In this document: piece after piece, positions 12,411 to 24,554 of the stretch
Position numbering within the stretch: the first letter of the stretch is position 1
How the letters are laid out: each line of letters starts with the position of its first letter
From: Owenia fusiformis
Taxonomy: Eukaryota > Annelida > Polychaeta > Sabellida > Oweniidae
NCBI GenBank assembly: GCA_903813345.2
Contig: CAIIXF020000009.1
Location: forward strand, 23,151,759 to 23,215,758
Direction of reading: 5' to 3'
DNA: 64,000 nt
Position numbers and translations under genes: made by a program
The notes under the pieces: model-generated
The model's database searches: none
Told to the model about the DNA's origin: nothing
What the model saw: the letters and a program-made list of their open reading frames with translations, nothing else

Positions 12411-13650
12411 GAAACTAGAAAAACAGCAACTCCACGGAGTAGCAAATCCCACCGAACAAAACATGTTTTGATAAAAAAATTGAGCCAAATTCATCCACTG
12501 GTATTTGAATTATCAAAGATTATGTCTTTATGAAACATGGTTGCCATTTTGAAATTCAGCTGTCATCTTTAGATTTCTTCTTTAGCAGAGAATGTCCGTC
12601 CAATGGTATCTGGGTTATCAAAGATTACTTTTTTTAATGAAAAATGGCAGCCATTTTGAAATTCAGCTATAGCCTTTGAAATTTCTTCAGAAGCAGATCT
12701 CCTTTTTCCCTAAACATCAGCATATAAAATTGGAACCAAATCCATCCACTAGTATTTGAGTTATCATTAATTACGTTTTTTACGAAAAATGGCGGCCATT
12801 TTGAAATTCAGTAGCCATCTTGAAAATTTATTTTTGAGCAGAACTTCTTTGTCTCTAGGCATCAGCATATAGAATTTGAACCAAATTCGTCAACTGGTAT
12901 TTGAGTTATCAAAGGTTACGTTCTTTTATGTAAAATTTGAACCAAATCCATTCAATGGTAATTGAGTTATCAAAGATAATGTTTTTTTTATGAAAAATGG
13001 CCACCATTTTGAAATTAAGCTGCCATCTTGAAAATCCTTTCTTGAGCAGAGCTCCTATGTCCCCAGGCATCAGCATCTAAAATTTAAACCAAATCCATTC
13101 AATGGTATTTGAGTTATCAAAGATAACGTTTTTTTACAAAAAATGGCTGCCATTTTGAAATTTAGCTGCCATCTTGAAAATCCTTTCTCGAGCAGAGCTC
13201 CAATGTCCATAGGTATCAGCATCTAAAATTTGAACCAAATCCATTCAATGGTTTTTGAGTTATCAAAGATAACGTTTTTTTATGAAAAATGGCCGTCATT
13301 TTGAAATTTGGTGGCCATCTTGAAAATGACTTCTTGAGCAAAGCTCCTTTGTACCAAGGCAACAGCATATAAAATTTGATCCAAATCCATCCACTAGTAT
13401 TTGAGTTATTGAGTCATTAAAGATTATATTTTTTCCGAAAAATGGCCGCCATTTTTAATTAAGTGGCCATATTTAAAATTCTTTCTCGAGCAGAGGTCCT
13501 ACACCCATAAGGCATAAGCCTATAAAATTTGAATGAAATCCGTCAACCGGTATTTGAGTTATTGCCCCGACACACGAACGGACGGACGAACGGATGGACG
13601 GACGGACGGCTTTTCTATATCCCCCTCGAACTTCGTTCAGTGGGATAATG
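12411..13650. mobile_element. Modular element with tandem core repeats and (ACGG)n tract, second copy
   Basis: Begins 'gaaactagaaaaacagcaac' and 'aaatcccaccgaac'. It then has about eight degenerate core units of 110-140 bp, each with a 'gccattttgaaattcagc' block, an 'agagctcc..tgtccc' block and 'atccattcaatggtatttga', then (GGAC)n at 13,575-13,608 and the tail 'cccctcgaacttcgttcag'. It is the most complete copy in the window. Related fragments lie at 1,131-2,867, 8,434-8,620, 25,540-25,600, 35,080-35,210 and 58,680-58,740. Confidence 0.65.
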
Positions 13651-13651
13651 A

Positions 13652-15480
13652 CAGAAGCTTTTAGTAGACAGGTTATTGTGAAGGCATACTTGGGATAAAT
13701 CTCAAAAAGCCTATTAATTAGGTAGTTATTTTGATTTTCAGATGCATGCTATATTTGCAATCCTTTAATTTGAATATGCATGATAACGACATACAGAATT
13801 CAAGATTTCTTAACCTAAATCTCTCAATTCTCCTTTTGGATAACTTTTTAAACTAAAATACTACACAAGGTACACATCTATTTTGAAAATAAAATACCAT
13901 TCCTTGAAAATATGAACAAGTGTGACCTACACATAACTGCATTATAATGGATGGATAGACAGACTGAAGGAGGACTTCAAATTATCGAAACTAAACTTCA
14001 TTTTTGGAATAATAAAGACATCTGGGACAACAAATGCCTTGGTATGGTTGAAATGTTTAACTCCTACTAACTGACACTTCATATGAACCCCTTGATTCAA
14101 ACCAACAATATCATCACATCATGTTTTCTCAGACAGAAATACTAAATTGTATGTCATTGTTGTCTTGTGTTAATTTGACCTGAAGGATAACTTGTTATTG
14201 TTTATATTATATGTAACTTATGGTAAAGTAACCTTTAAGCCAACGGCACCTTGACTTACAAGTATAGGTTGGTACAGAAACACATGATGCACATGTTTTC
14301 AAAGTCAGATATATGATTCTTAAGATGAGAAACAACAAAATGTTAAGAGATATATTTTTGAGACACTTTACATCAAAAATTAAGTGTTAAAAAATAAATT
14401 ACAAACATGTTAAAAATCTATATGTTGTGACAATAAAAATTTCATGTGAACACTAATCTTTAAATTATTGCAAATGGTTACAAAATGTTACAAGTCCACT
14501 TATTTGTTGCCATGGTTACAAATATTGGCAGAAATGTGTTGAAACTCCTAACATATTTAATTATGTTTGTAGTAGAAATTTGAAATCAGTCTAAACAGTA
14601 GTTGTTACACTAGTTCTTGAATTATGCAAAATATCTTTATATATTTTCATAGTAAAAATTTGAAGTCAGTCTTAACAGTATTTGTTGAGTTATAAGAATT
14701 TTTTCAGACACCAAACACCAACAACCAAACACCAAAAGACTCTCACTGTACATCATTGTCTCTTTTTAGGAATAACTTCCAAAAGTAAAAAATATGCCTT
14801 TATTCCATGAATATGTTTTTGAAATAGAATTTCTTTGACTGCCCACTCTGTAAAGTTATGTTTCACACTACTAGTTATAATCACTTGGTGAAATCAATAA
14901 AATAATATATATAAAGATGTTTTATTTTCGGATATTTGTGTAAAAAGATGCGTAATAATACAGTATTTCCATTCAGTATTGTAATTATTATATTATATTA
15001 TGAAGGAAAAAAATATAATCAGCATAATATACTATATTATATAGAGATTAATATAATATAATTAGAAATAAGTGAGATTTATTCTGTCTTTCTAAAATAT
15101 TAATTGGTCATATTTATCAATCCAAACTGATGATTGCAGTCTATATAGAATTTTTTCCATTCTAAAAAATATTATTTTCTAGTATTTTCCAATCTAAGCA
15201 GAATATATCAAATTATATTGTATTATTTGGGTTCTAAAAAATATTATACGCGATTATTCTCGTCCAACTTGATGTACAATCCATCTGGTTAATTACTTAA
15301 ACAAACAAAACAAAGAATGCACAGCATGGCAGTTAATAGGATCAACCGTTCTACTGGCCTTCTCATCTCTATTACTTACACATGTCACACTTATTTTATT
15401 TTGACTGTTCTATTTCTATTTGAAAAATATTTACAAATAAATATTTAGAAGAAAGAAATTTAACTTGATTTATTTAAATT
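13652..15480. other. Intergenic AT-rich stretch, no gene seen
   Basis: No supportable reading frame or RNA gene. The end (14,960-15,260) is extremely AT-rich with repeated 'aatattatatt' words, resembling 18,170-18,500 on the far side of the 15.5-18.1 kb repeat block. Confidence 0.4.
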
Positions 15481-15489
15481 AATGTTAAC

Positions 15490-18150
15490 AATGGAGTAAA
15501 AATGTGAAAAAGTCATCAATTAAAAATCAAAAAACTTTCCAATGAGTTAATCGATTTAATCCAAATTTTAACACAATGTTAATCATAGAAAGAGGGATTC
15601 CATACAATGAAACAAATATGAAAAACATAATTTGCAAATTATTATTTTTTGTGGAAATTAGAACAATCGGCTCTAGATATTAATCCGTTAACTCCAACAA
15701 ACGGATTAACTCTCACAAACGGATTAGTAATCAGTGAACAAAACTCATCTCGTAGAAATTGAAAAAAACTTAGGGATTAAAGTATTATTTATATTGCTCT
15801 GAAATCAATACATGAATGTGAATGATGAAAATCTGCATGATTTTGAAAGAATTGTTGGCAAGGGGAGGGGATCGTTACTCGTTAGGTACGGGCCTGTATA
15901 AAATGCGTAATGTTTTTAGCTTTTTAAACTTAATATGGCAGACAAACAATGGAGTGAAAATGTGAGGAAACCCATTGATTAAAAATTAACTTTCCGTTGA
16001 GTCAATCAATTTAATCCAAATTTTAACACAATGTTAATCATAACATAAGGGACATTATACAATCAAATAAATATGAAAAACTGAATTTTTGAATTATTTT
16101 TTTTGTGGAACTTAGAACTGTTGGCTGTAGGAAATTAATCCATTGCCTCTAACAAACGGATTAGTATCAGTGTTAACGAAACTCATATTAAAGAAATTGA
16201 ATAATTGGGGATTAAAGTTTTACTTATCATATTACTCTGACATACATGTACTGCATGCCAATATGCTATTTACATCAGATTGTTCTACCATGCACCAATT
16301 TGTTCAAAGCATAATCATCGCTTTGTCAGATGAAACATTAAGAATAAATGTAAAATGTCCCCGCTTCTTTATTTTCATTATCAAACAACTATACATACCG
16401 AATATGTATATGGAAATGGAAAACAAAGAAAGGTTAATAAAACCAGCTTTAATTAAAAGAAATGGTCCAATTGTAGTAGAAACAAATGTATTACATCATG
16501 GACTAATCTGTTGTTTATATCCCAGGTTTATATCCCAGATATTACTGTATATGGATAACAGAAAACACATGAATTGTGAAATGTAAGAGAATACAAGTTT
16601 TAATTTTGTTTTAGCATGACTTAACACCACTTGTATCAGTTAATCTAATGCACGTTTCCTAATTTATTATCAGTGATTTGCCAGAGGAAATTGGAGCAAT
16701 ACATCCAATATATTACAGGCTCGTAATAAGTTTTAGCCCAGGGGATCAATTTTCAAAACAAACCAAGGGGTCACAATTGATAATTTTGGCCCAAAATCAC
16801 TTAACAGTGCTCAGATTGGTAAAAAATGTAGGATTCTGAAAGAATTTTGGCAAGGGGGGGGGGGGAATTTACTTGAACCCAACGACCCCCCCCCCCTCCT
16901 TGGCCATGGACCAATACCAAATTCGTAATGTATTGATATATAGCAGTTTCGTGTCATAAATGTTTTGTGTTGTTTGTGAAGTGATTAAAGGTGTCTGTGT
17001 AAGAAAGGGCTTTAAGTGTTGTTTGTTGTAACTTAATTCAACAGAAAAACAATTGAGTTAAACTGTGAGAAAACCCAATGGTGTAAAAATGTGAGGAAAC
17101 CCATTGATTAAAAATTAACTTTCTGTTAAATGGATCAATTAAATCCAAATTTTAACACAATGTTAATCATAACATAGGGGACATTATACAATCAAATAAA
17201 TATGAAAAACTAAATTTGCAATTTATTTTTCAGTTGAAATTAGAACCAACTGCTGTAGAAATTAATCCATTAACTCTAACAAACAGATTATTTATCAGTG
17301 GGAACAAAACTCAAATCATGGAAATTGAATAATTAGGGATTAAAGTTTGACTTATTATATTGCTCTGGAATGTCAATACATGTATGTGAATGGTGAAAAA
17401 CTACATGATGATTTTGAAAGTATTGTTGGCCACGGGGAGGGGGTCCTTGGCTAAGGGTCTGTATAAAATGCGTAATGCGTTTATTGAATATTGAGCAGTT
17501 CCATGTCATGACTGTTTTTCCGGTTGGCAAAGTGAATACAGATGGTTGTTTGTACCTGTGTAAGAGGGGATCGATTTAAATGTTATTTGCTATATTATTT
17601 TTTTTTTATTTATTCAGAACTACGCTTTTGTATAAGCGGCACACTTTCACAGGTGCGTCTTTACAATAAAACATAATATATCTAAAACTGAGTCTTAAGA
17701 ATCTTAAAGATTGCACTAAAATTTTTGTGGTTAAAATAGGTTTCCTATGCGACTAAAATACTAAATAACTAATACATCTTAAGTAAAAACATTTTAGATA
17801 CTGTGTCAAATGTTGAACCTAAATCTTGTCCCCCAAGTCTAAAACCCTCATCTTATGTGACAGAGAAACAATGGAATAAAAATGTGCGGAAAACCAATTA
17901 ATTAAAACTTCAAAAATTAACTTTACAATGAATTAATTGATTGAATCAAAAATTTAACACAAATTATTATGTTAATCATAACATTAGGGACATTATACAA
18001 TCAAATATATATGTAAAAACTTATTTTGCAAATTATTTTTGTGGAATTAAGAGCCATCAGCTGTAGAGATTAATCCATTAACCCTAACAAATGGATTAAT
18101 TATCAGTATGAATGAAACTCATTTCATAGGAATTGAATAATTAGGGATTA
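15490..18150. repeat. Four dispersed copies of a 270-300 bp repeat
   Basis: Near-copies at about 15,490-15,780, 15,950-16,200, 17,075-17,335 and 17,875-18,150 share 'aaccca-ttgattaaaaa-t', 'acacaatgttaatcataaca', 'gacattatacaatcaaata' and 'aacaaacggattagtatcag'. Copies are direct and separated by unique sequence. A poly-T plus 'ataagcggcacactttcaca' block at 17,600-17,670 looks like the reversed 3' end of a non-LTR element. The 147-codon frame at 16,143 overlaps a copy and is not believed to be a gene. Confidence 0.65.
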
Positions 18151-18811
18151 ACGGCTTGAAAATAACAGCATATAATCGGTTTTTGATTGCAAATGCCAAC
18201 ATATTATTTGCTCCTGACAGGAATATTATTCTGTATTATATGGTATTATTTTTTTTTTTTTTTTTTTTTTTTTATTGACAGTTTATATCAGTAACATGAT
18301 ACATAAGTCACTGTTGTTCCCTTTAAATAATACACGAATAATATTATTAAATCAAATATAATTCTTAAAAATACGTATTATATTTTTTTCCGCTATAATA
18401 AAAGAAATAACTGCCTATTATACAGGAAAAAATATTCTCTATGATTCTCTCTTAATGCAACTTATTTAGCAGTATATTAAACATTTTATTCTATATTATT
18501 TTTACTTTTTTACCAAGTGAATATTACAATACAACATAATGGTACTCAAGGATGGACCAAAAGATCTTAAGCTGTATATGGTCCTATCTTTTATAACCAA
18601 ATTCAGAATACTACCAAGACTAAATTTAATGCGAACAAAAATACGTCAATTATGAAGCCTACAATAATTTCCTGAAACTAATTATATGTCCAGTGCAAAC
18701 AAAATCAACAAAGTTGTCACTTATTGCTTTCCATTGAAGCTTATTATCATGTTGGATTATGGCCAAAAAATTCATGCATCTCTGTATGTCTGGTAGATTT
18801 ATAGATTTCCT

Positions 18812-18892
18812 TTGGCAAGAAATTGCCACTTTGGCAAGAAATTGCCACTTTGGCAAGAAATTGCCACTTTGGCAAGAAATTGCCACTTGGGA
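18812..18892. repeat. 19-bp tandem repeat, four copies
   Basis: Unit TTTGGCAAGAAATTGCCAC, repeated about four times. Each unit contains the palindromic arms GGCAA...TTGCC, so a single strand can form a ladder of small hairpins. Confidence 0.85.
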
Positions 18893-19709
18893 AAAGTGCT
18901 ACTGAAATAACCATCGTCACAGACTTCTCAATATTACTACTTTTATGGCAAATAGATGAAATTATATATGAAATTTTTAAGATTTTGAAAAATATTCCAG
19001 TAAAAAAAGTAGCTATTTTAAAAATTTGTCTGTAAAAAAACTTTCAAAAAATGAAAGTTTTACAAAAAAACTGTATGGTAATACAATTTATAACAGAAAA
19101 ATGAAATTATGTATAAAAACAATTCACTGATAAGTCTGTTGTAGGTAGTGATATTAATGAACAGAATTTTCTTTTTTTAAATTAAAAGTACTGCAAGCAT
19201 CAACCTAAATGGCACCATGAATTTAGGCAATATACGAGGGTTGTCCCATAAGTCTTGAAATTTTTATTCTAATTTAAAAAGATTTTAATGAATTTGGCTG
19301 AAAAATCGAAACACATCAAGATCAATTGATTATCTATGGTAAAAAAGGAAAAGGCTTATGGGAATGGTATCCAATTTGATTTAATAAAATATAAGATCTA
19401 ATGATCCATCCATAGTAAGTAGATCTATATAATGTGAGTGTTTACGATCAAAAGACAAAAAAGATAAAGGGACAGACAGCAGTCGGAACAATAGATTTGC
19501 AAAAAATCAGGTATATAAAACACTTTTTTTAAAAAAATATCTTCTTAATGATAATATATCAAGACTTGACCATCACCATCAAAAATCATGGTATATGTTT
19601 TTCAGATATTATCAATATATTGCTTTTTTCAAAAAATGCGCTTAAAAAGAATTTTTGGGGGACATTGCCGAACATAATTTAGGTATTCTTTGTCTATAAA
19701 GTACATGTA

Positions 19710-20927
19710 CAGTAAAACCTGTATATCTGAACACCTGGCTAATCCGAACACCTTCCAATTTGAACACTTTTTTTCGGTCCCATTTTTTCCTCCCATTGAC
19801 TCCCATGTTAAAAAAACCTTGAAATCTGAACACCTCCTAATTTGAACAGTGAACAACCAGATTTGAAAAAGTGACCTGTCTAATCTGAACATTTTTATCA
19901 GAAATCAAATGTCTGGACATTTCAATTAAAGCCACATATTGAGTCAATGTTATAGTTGTTATTTATCTTTACATATATATAAATGCAATCAAAGAACCAA
20001 TTGTCCTAATTAACTTATTTAGTCTCAGTGACATCCCTAATTTGTGGAAAAGAACAGGATGTTTTGGAAAGGTGTGAATACAGGAGTTAATTGGTTTATC
20101 CTATTAGAAAAGAACTGAATGTTTTATTTTTGGATTAAGAGAAAGGTGTGAATCAAGAAGATAATTGATTTATCATTATTGGAAATTACCTGGATGTTTT
20201 TGGTTTGGATTAAGAGAAAGGTGAGAGTCTGGGAGATAATTGGTTTATCCTTATTGTAAATTAACTGGATGTTTTTGATTTGGATTACGAACAGGTCTTA
20301 AATGTTTTATATCCCATGGGTCTGTTATGATAGCTAAGATTCAATCAGTAAATGTTTTATAATCACAAAGACAACACAGACGCCATTTGCAGACACTATT
20401 ATATCACGAGAAGGAGAAAAAATCCAACTTTGTAATATTTGCATACATCTGACATCCTGAATGCCCTTGATATTTTGAAGGATTATACATCATCTCGAAT
20501 GAACACTCATGAAAAATTATTTTTACTTGAAGAGGATATCTACTCAAATATTGCTAAAGTAAAGCAGTGCTATATAACCATAATATGGGATAAGCCATTT
20601 GATAAGCGTAGGATTTCGTACGAGACTATCATATACTTTTACAGTGTATTACAAAGTTTTTGCCAAAATATAAGAGTTATTTTTACTAAAATGATAAAAT
20701 TGTTCAAAATATAAATAAAACATAGCATATAGGCTATAGGCCTATTGTAGAATTAACTCATCAACAACATGTTTTGTTTTCTGACTTAGTATTAAGTGTT
20801 CAATATAGTGCACTGAACAATGAAAATCCCCCCCCCCCGACCAACAAAATCCTCGAAATTTGAACACCTGCCAATTTGAACGCTTTTGGCTGGTCCCATG
20901 GGTGTTCGGATTAGACAGGTTTTACTG
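19710..20927. mobile_element. Tigger/pogo-like DNA element, non-autonomous
   Basis: The left end, CAGTAAAACCTGTATATCTG, and the inverse complement of the right end, CAGTAAAACCTGTCTAATCC, form a terminal inverted repeat flanked on both sides by TA, the target duplication of the Tc1/mariner/pogo superfamily. Inside the ends the words 'tttgaacacc' and 'ccgaacacc' recur. No transposase frame remains; a 91-codon frame at 20,439 has no recognisable motif. Shorter relatives with the same end occur at 34,013, 38,143, 59,787 and 60,738. Confidence 0.8.
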
Positions 20928-21302
20928 TAGGTCAATTTCCAAGTAAAAAGCTTTGCTTAATAAATAGCATTAGAAGCACCAAACAACATTTATGAGGTGA
21001 GTGTTTGCCATATTAAGAATTATTGAAGGGAGATGAACTTGATTACAAGGTGAGCAATATTTATTGAAATTTGATATTGAAACTGATGGTATAAATAATG
21101 GCTAAGTGACAGATTCTTTTTTTCAAAATTTTGAAGTAATTTAGAAATAGAGTTTGTACTTGGGTCTCTTTTAGTGAGTATACTATGATTTGCAATGCAG
21201 AACCAAAGATTCAAAAAGTACCATTATTCACTCACCTCAATTACACACACACAGTTACATTATCTATCTGTATAATTAAGAAAAGAGGCTCTAATGCATA
21301 TA

Positions 21303-23264
21303 CAGGGTGATCCAGAAGTAACGTCAAAGATGTTGTAATTTCAAAAGTATTCATCAGATCTTCATGAAATTTGGTATACATGTACCCACAACATTTCTGA
21401 GTTAACATCTCAAAGATTGGAATTCAATCATTTCATTGGTTGAAATTATGGTTGCTATAGTAACCTGATATCGCGTAACCCGGGGCAAATTACTTAACGT
21501 GTAATGCGTAATCTCAAAATATCAACAAGATCTGAAATTATTATATCCTCAACATTTTATTTCACAACAATATAAATCATACTATTGCACAGTTACTAAT
21601 AATAGTTCATTCTACATAATTGCCACCATTTGCAACACATTTCTCATGTCTGGATACCCATTCCTTGAACACAGAATTAAATCCATTAGAACTCATTCCT
21701 TGTAGGGCTAGTACTACGGCATTTTTCAATTCCTCATAGGATTGAAAATTATTTCCACTAAGGTTTCTTTTTAGTTCCCCATACAAATAAAAGTCACTGG
21801 GGGCAAGATCAGGTGAATAAGGGGCATGTTCAAGTTGTTGAAATCCAAGTGTTTGGACTGTGTTGCTGGTCAGGATTGCAGTGTGCGTAGGGGCATTGTC
21901 CCAATGCAAGATAAACTGCTGCAGATGTCCGGGACGCTTTTTCCTCAGGGAACGTTGAAGATCACGCTTCAGAACCTGAAAAACAAATGTTTAATGGTTG
22001 TTAAACCAGTTGTTTCATTGATTGGATTTGGATTTGAATCATGGCCATGGAGTTATAATTATATTGACAGTGAACAACATTTAAATACTTTAATTTAAAA
22101 ATAAAATTCACAGTATGATGTATTATTAGAACAAATGATATCTTACCTTTGCAATGTAAACGGCATTAATTCTCTGGCCAATGGGAACAAAATGGGTTAA
22201 CACCATTCCTCTAATGTCAAAGAATGTCACAACCATTTGTTTCTTTTGTGGAATTCCTGGTACTATTTTAGGCTTGGTTGGTGTTGGGGAGTTGTCATGT
22301 TTCCACGATGAACTTTGTTGTGTGGTCTCTGGGATGTAGAATGATAGCAATGATTCGTCACTCGTAATGATCTTGTTAAGAAAGTCATCTCCATCTCTCC
22401 GATATTTTGCAAGAAAGTCCCTTGAAGCCTTAACATGCCGGTCTTTCTGCTCCTGTGTCAAGTCATGCGGCACCCATTTAGCAGACACCTTCTTTAACAG
22501 ACAGTTCTTTGTCAGTATCCGTTGCACAGTCCCATAGCTCAGATCGTGTTTTTCAGCCAATTCTCTGATAGAAATTTGCCTATTGTCCATAACATCAGCT
22601 TCAATTGCTTTGTTGGTTTGATCATCGAATGACGACACTGGCCTGCCTCCTCGCTGCTTGTCTACCACTTCATCATATCCACTGGAATACTTGTTAAACC
22701 ACCTGTAAATGTTTCTCTCAGCAATGGCAGCTTTACCATATGCCTTCTTTATCTGTCTTATAGTCTCTTTTACACCTTTCCCCAACTTTACACAGAACTT
22801 AATGTTTGTTCTTTGCTCTATTTTACTCTGACTTGGCGCCATCTTGAATTGGGTGGGTTAGTGTCCTTGGTCATGTTAGTATTTGTCATGGATGATAGAA
22901 GCAATTCAAAGAAATTGAAAGCTTTTTATGAATGCCTATTGTGACATCACAACTATTACATATTTGTTACCATGGCAACAAATATAAAAATCATAGAAAA
23001 CAAACAATGAACATTTTCAAATGTTACTGACTTTTTAAATTAGAGAAATTCACAAAAACGTTATGGTTTCTCTTCAATTTGCCCCGGGTTACGCGATATC
23101 GGGTTACTATAGCAACCATAATTTCAACCAATGAAATGATTGAATTCCAATCTTTGAGATGGTAACTCAGAAATGTTGTGGGTACATGTATACCAAATTT
23201 CATGAAGATCTGATGAATACTTTTGAAATTACAATGTCTTTGACGTTACTTCTGGATCACCCTG
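21303..23264 (-). mobile_element. Complete mariner element with about 190-bp terminal inverted repeats
   Basis: The element is 1,962 bp, starts CAGGGTGATCCAGAAGTAAC and ends in its inverse complement, with TA duplicated on each side (21,301-21,302; 23,265-23,266). The inverted repeats are about 190 bp with few mismatches and end at the 'ccggggcaaatt' motif. They are far longer than the roughly 30 bp usual for mariners. It encodes one transposase on the minus strand that appears complete. High similarity of the two arms and the open transposase suggest recent insertion. Confidence 0.95.
21607..22842 (-). CDS. Mariner transposase (D,D34D), two exons
   Basis: Exon 1 is 22,842-22,147 and exon 2 is 21,975-21,607, together 354 residues, near the 345 usual for mariner. 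The N-terminal part has two helix-turn-helix segments (WFNKYSSGYDEVVDKQRGGR) and the linker WVPHDLTQEQK. The catalytic acidic residues are in IITSDES, LHWDNAPTH and YSPDLAPSDF; the last two aspartates are 34 residues apart, the mariner D,D34D signature. A 171-bp gap (22,146-21,976) begins GTAAGA and ends TTTTTCAG. Removing it restores a continuous phase-0 reading, so I interpret it as a spliceosomal intron; unspliced, the frame ends after about 238 codons. It would cut and paste the element in the nucleus. No frameshift or premature stop was seen. Confidence 0.9.
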
Positions 23265-23331
23265 TAGATCAGAATGATTAAACTCCATTTTATGATAAAC
23301 TTTCCTTTGCTTATTGTATTTCAAGAGAAAT

Positions 23332-23370
23332 ATGGATCAAATTTCCCTCGAAAAACTAGCTATAAGCTAG
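23332..23370 (+). pseudogene. Duplicated first-exon fragment of the DUF4440-like gene, stopped after 12 codons
   Basis: Identical to the first 12 codons of the gene starting at 23,538, then an in-frame TAG at 23,368 where the tandem duplication joins. It lies 206 bp upstream of the real start in the same orientation, so any transcript beginning upstream would carry a decoy start codon. Confidence 0.85.
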
Positions 23371-23537
23371 TTTTTGTGATTCAAAAAGTACCATTATTCA
23401 CTCACCTCAATTACACACACACAGTTACATTATCTATCTGTATAATTAAGAAAAGAGGCTCTAATGCATATAGATCAGAATGATTAAACTCCATTTTATG
23501 ATAAACTTTCCTTTGCTTATTGTATTTCAAGAGAAAT

Positions 23538-24554
23538 ATGGATCAAATTTCCCTCGAAAAACTAGCTATAAGCAACCATGAAGAGATAAACAGACGTTGG
23601 AACGATCCCAATAAAGACTGGGAGAAGTTAATGGATGATTTCTATACTGATGAGACTGTAATACATCCACCACGTAACCCACCTGTTACTGGGAAAAAGG
23701 GTAAGACATCTTTTCCATTCTCTCACAGATATTCCACTACAATTTCTTCGTTTCCAGAAAATATATCAATGGGCCAACAAACCACAAAGTGCTTAAGCAA
23801 TAATGTTTGTGAATGTGTCTTGTACATGTATATGCAATTACATTCAAGGCTTACAAAATAAGAGTTTTATTAGTAAGGATTATCTCTATATTCAAGGCTA
23901 AAATCTTCAGGTTAATACAATAATAGAAGTATTTACAGATATCTGTGAGTTTTTTAGAAAAAACTTCCCTAAAATGAAAATCCAGATGAGCCTTAGAGAA
24001 GCGCGAAGTCTCGGAGTGGACTCTTATTTGGGCATATTCAATATTGTTGGAACAATTGATGACAAAGAAGTGGACAGATTCATGTAAGTCATTTGAAAAT
24101 TGATAAAAAACAACTCAGAATAATGGTCTAATACTGAATGTTTTTAAAGCTCATTTGAACTCAAATGATTCATAATACTTAGACATACAAGAAATATTAA
24201 TGAGTTCATTAAATTAAATTGAGTGTTAAGGTTCCATGTATGTGTAAATGAGAAAACATTTCTTGAAAGAATCAACTCAGAAACTGGGCCAAAAATAATA
24301 ATGTTTTTGGCTCACCCTATATATTCATATTCTAGCCACATATCAAAAGTATACAGTAATTTTAAAATTGTTATCATCCATGGAATTTTACTACAGAATA
24401 AATTTCAAATCCATATTACGTCACACATTCTTATTTCATATTTTTATGTGCTTTCTGTATTTTCAGAAAATATGAAATATGGTCAAAACAGACAGGATCC
24501 TGGAAATTTTCCTCATACATTTGGAACAGCATTAATGCTAAAGTTGACTATTAG
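23538..24554 (+). CDS. SnoaL/NTF2-like (DUF4440-type) small protein, copy 2, three exons
   Basis: Exons 23,538-23,700, 23,939-24,083 and 24,467-24,554 give 131 residues. Donors gtaaga and gtaagt and acceptors 'atttacag' and 'ttttcag' are canonical; phases are 1 then 2, as in copy 1. The protein starts MDQISLEKLAISNHEEINRR, keeps the FYTDE...PPRNPP block and ends near YEIWSKQTGSWKF. It is closely related to copy 1 over all exons, so the two arose by gene duplication. Its introns are short (238 and 383 bp). The 5' flank has been rearranged by the 196-bp duplication and the mariner, so its promoter may have been altered. No biochemical role is known to me. Confidence 0.78.

Larger units (their letters stand above)
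21208..23573. repeat. 196-bp tandem duplication, first copy split by the mariner
   Basis: Copy one is 21,208-21,302 plus 23,267-23,367. Copy two is 23,378-23,573. They match almost base for base, from 'gattcaaaaagtaccattat' through the start codon and first 12 codons of the DUF4440-like gene. The mariner lies at the TA inside copy one; the same TA is intact and empty in copy two (about 23,470-23,473). Confidence 0.9.

Noticed and set aside
16143-16586. 147-codon plus-strand frame
   Set aside because: Overlaps one copy of the dispersed 270-300 bp repeat, lacks recognisable motifs and has AT-driven composition.
19237-19262. 'acgagggttgtcccataagt' as the end of another mariner
   Set aside because: It resembles a mariner terminus, but no inverse partner or transposase remnant was found nearby.
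20439-20714. 91-codon frame inside the Tigger-like element, considered as a transposase remnant
   Set aside because: No DDE or CENP-B-type helix-turn-helix motif could be seen.
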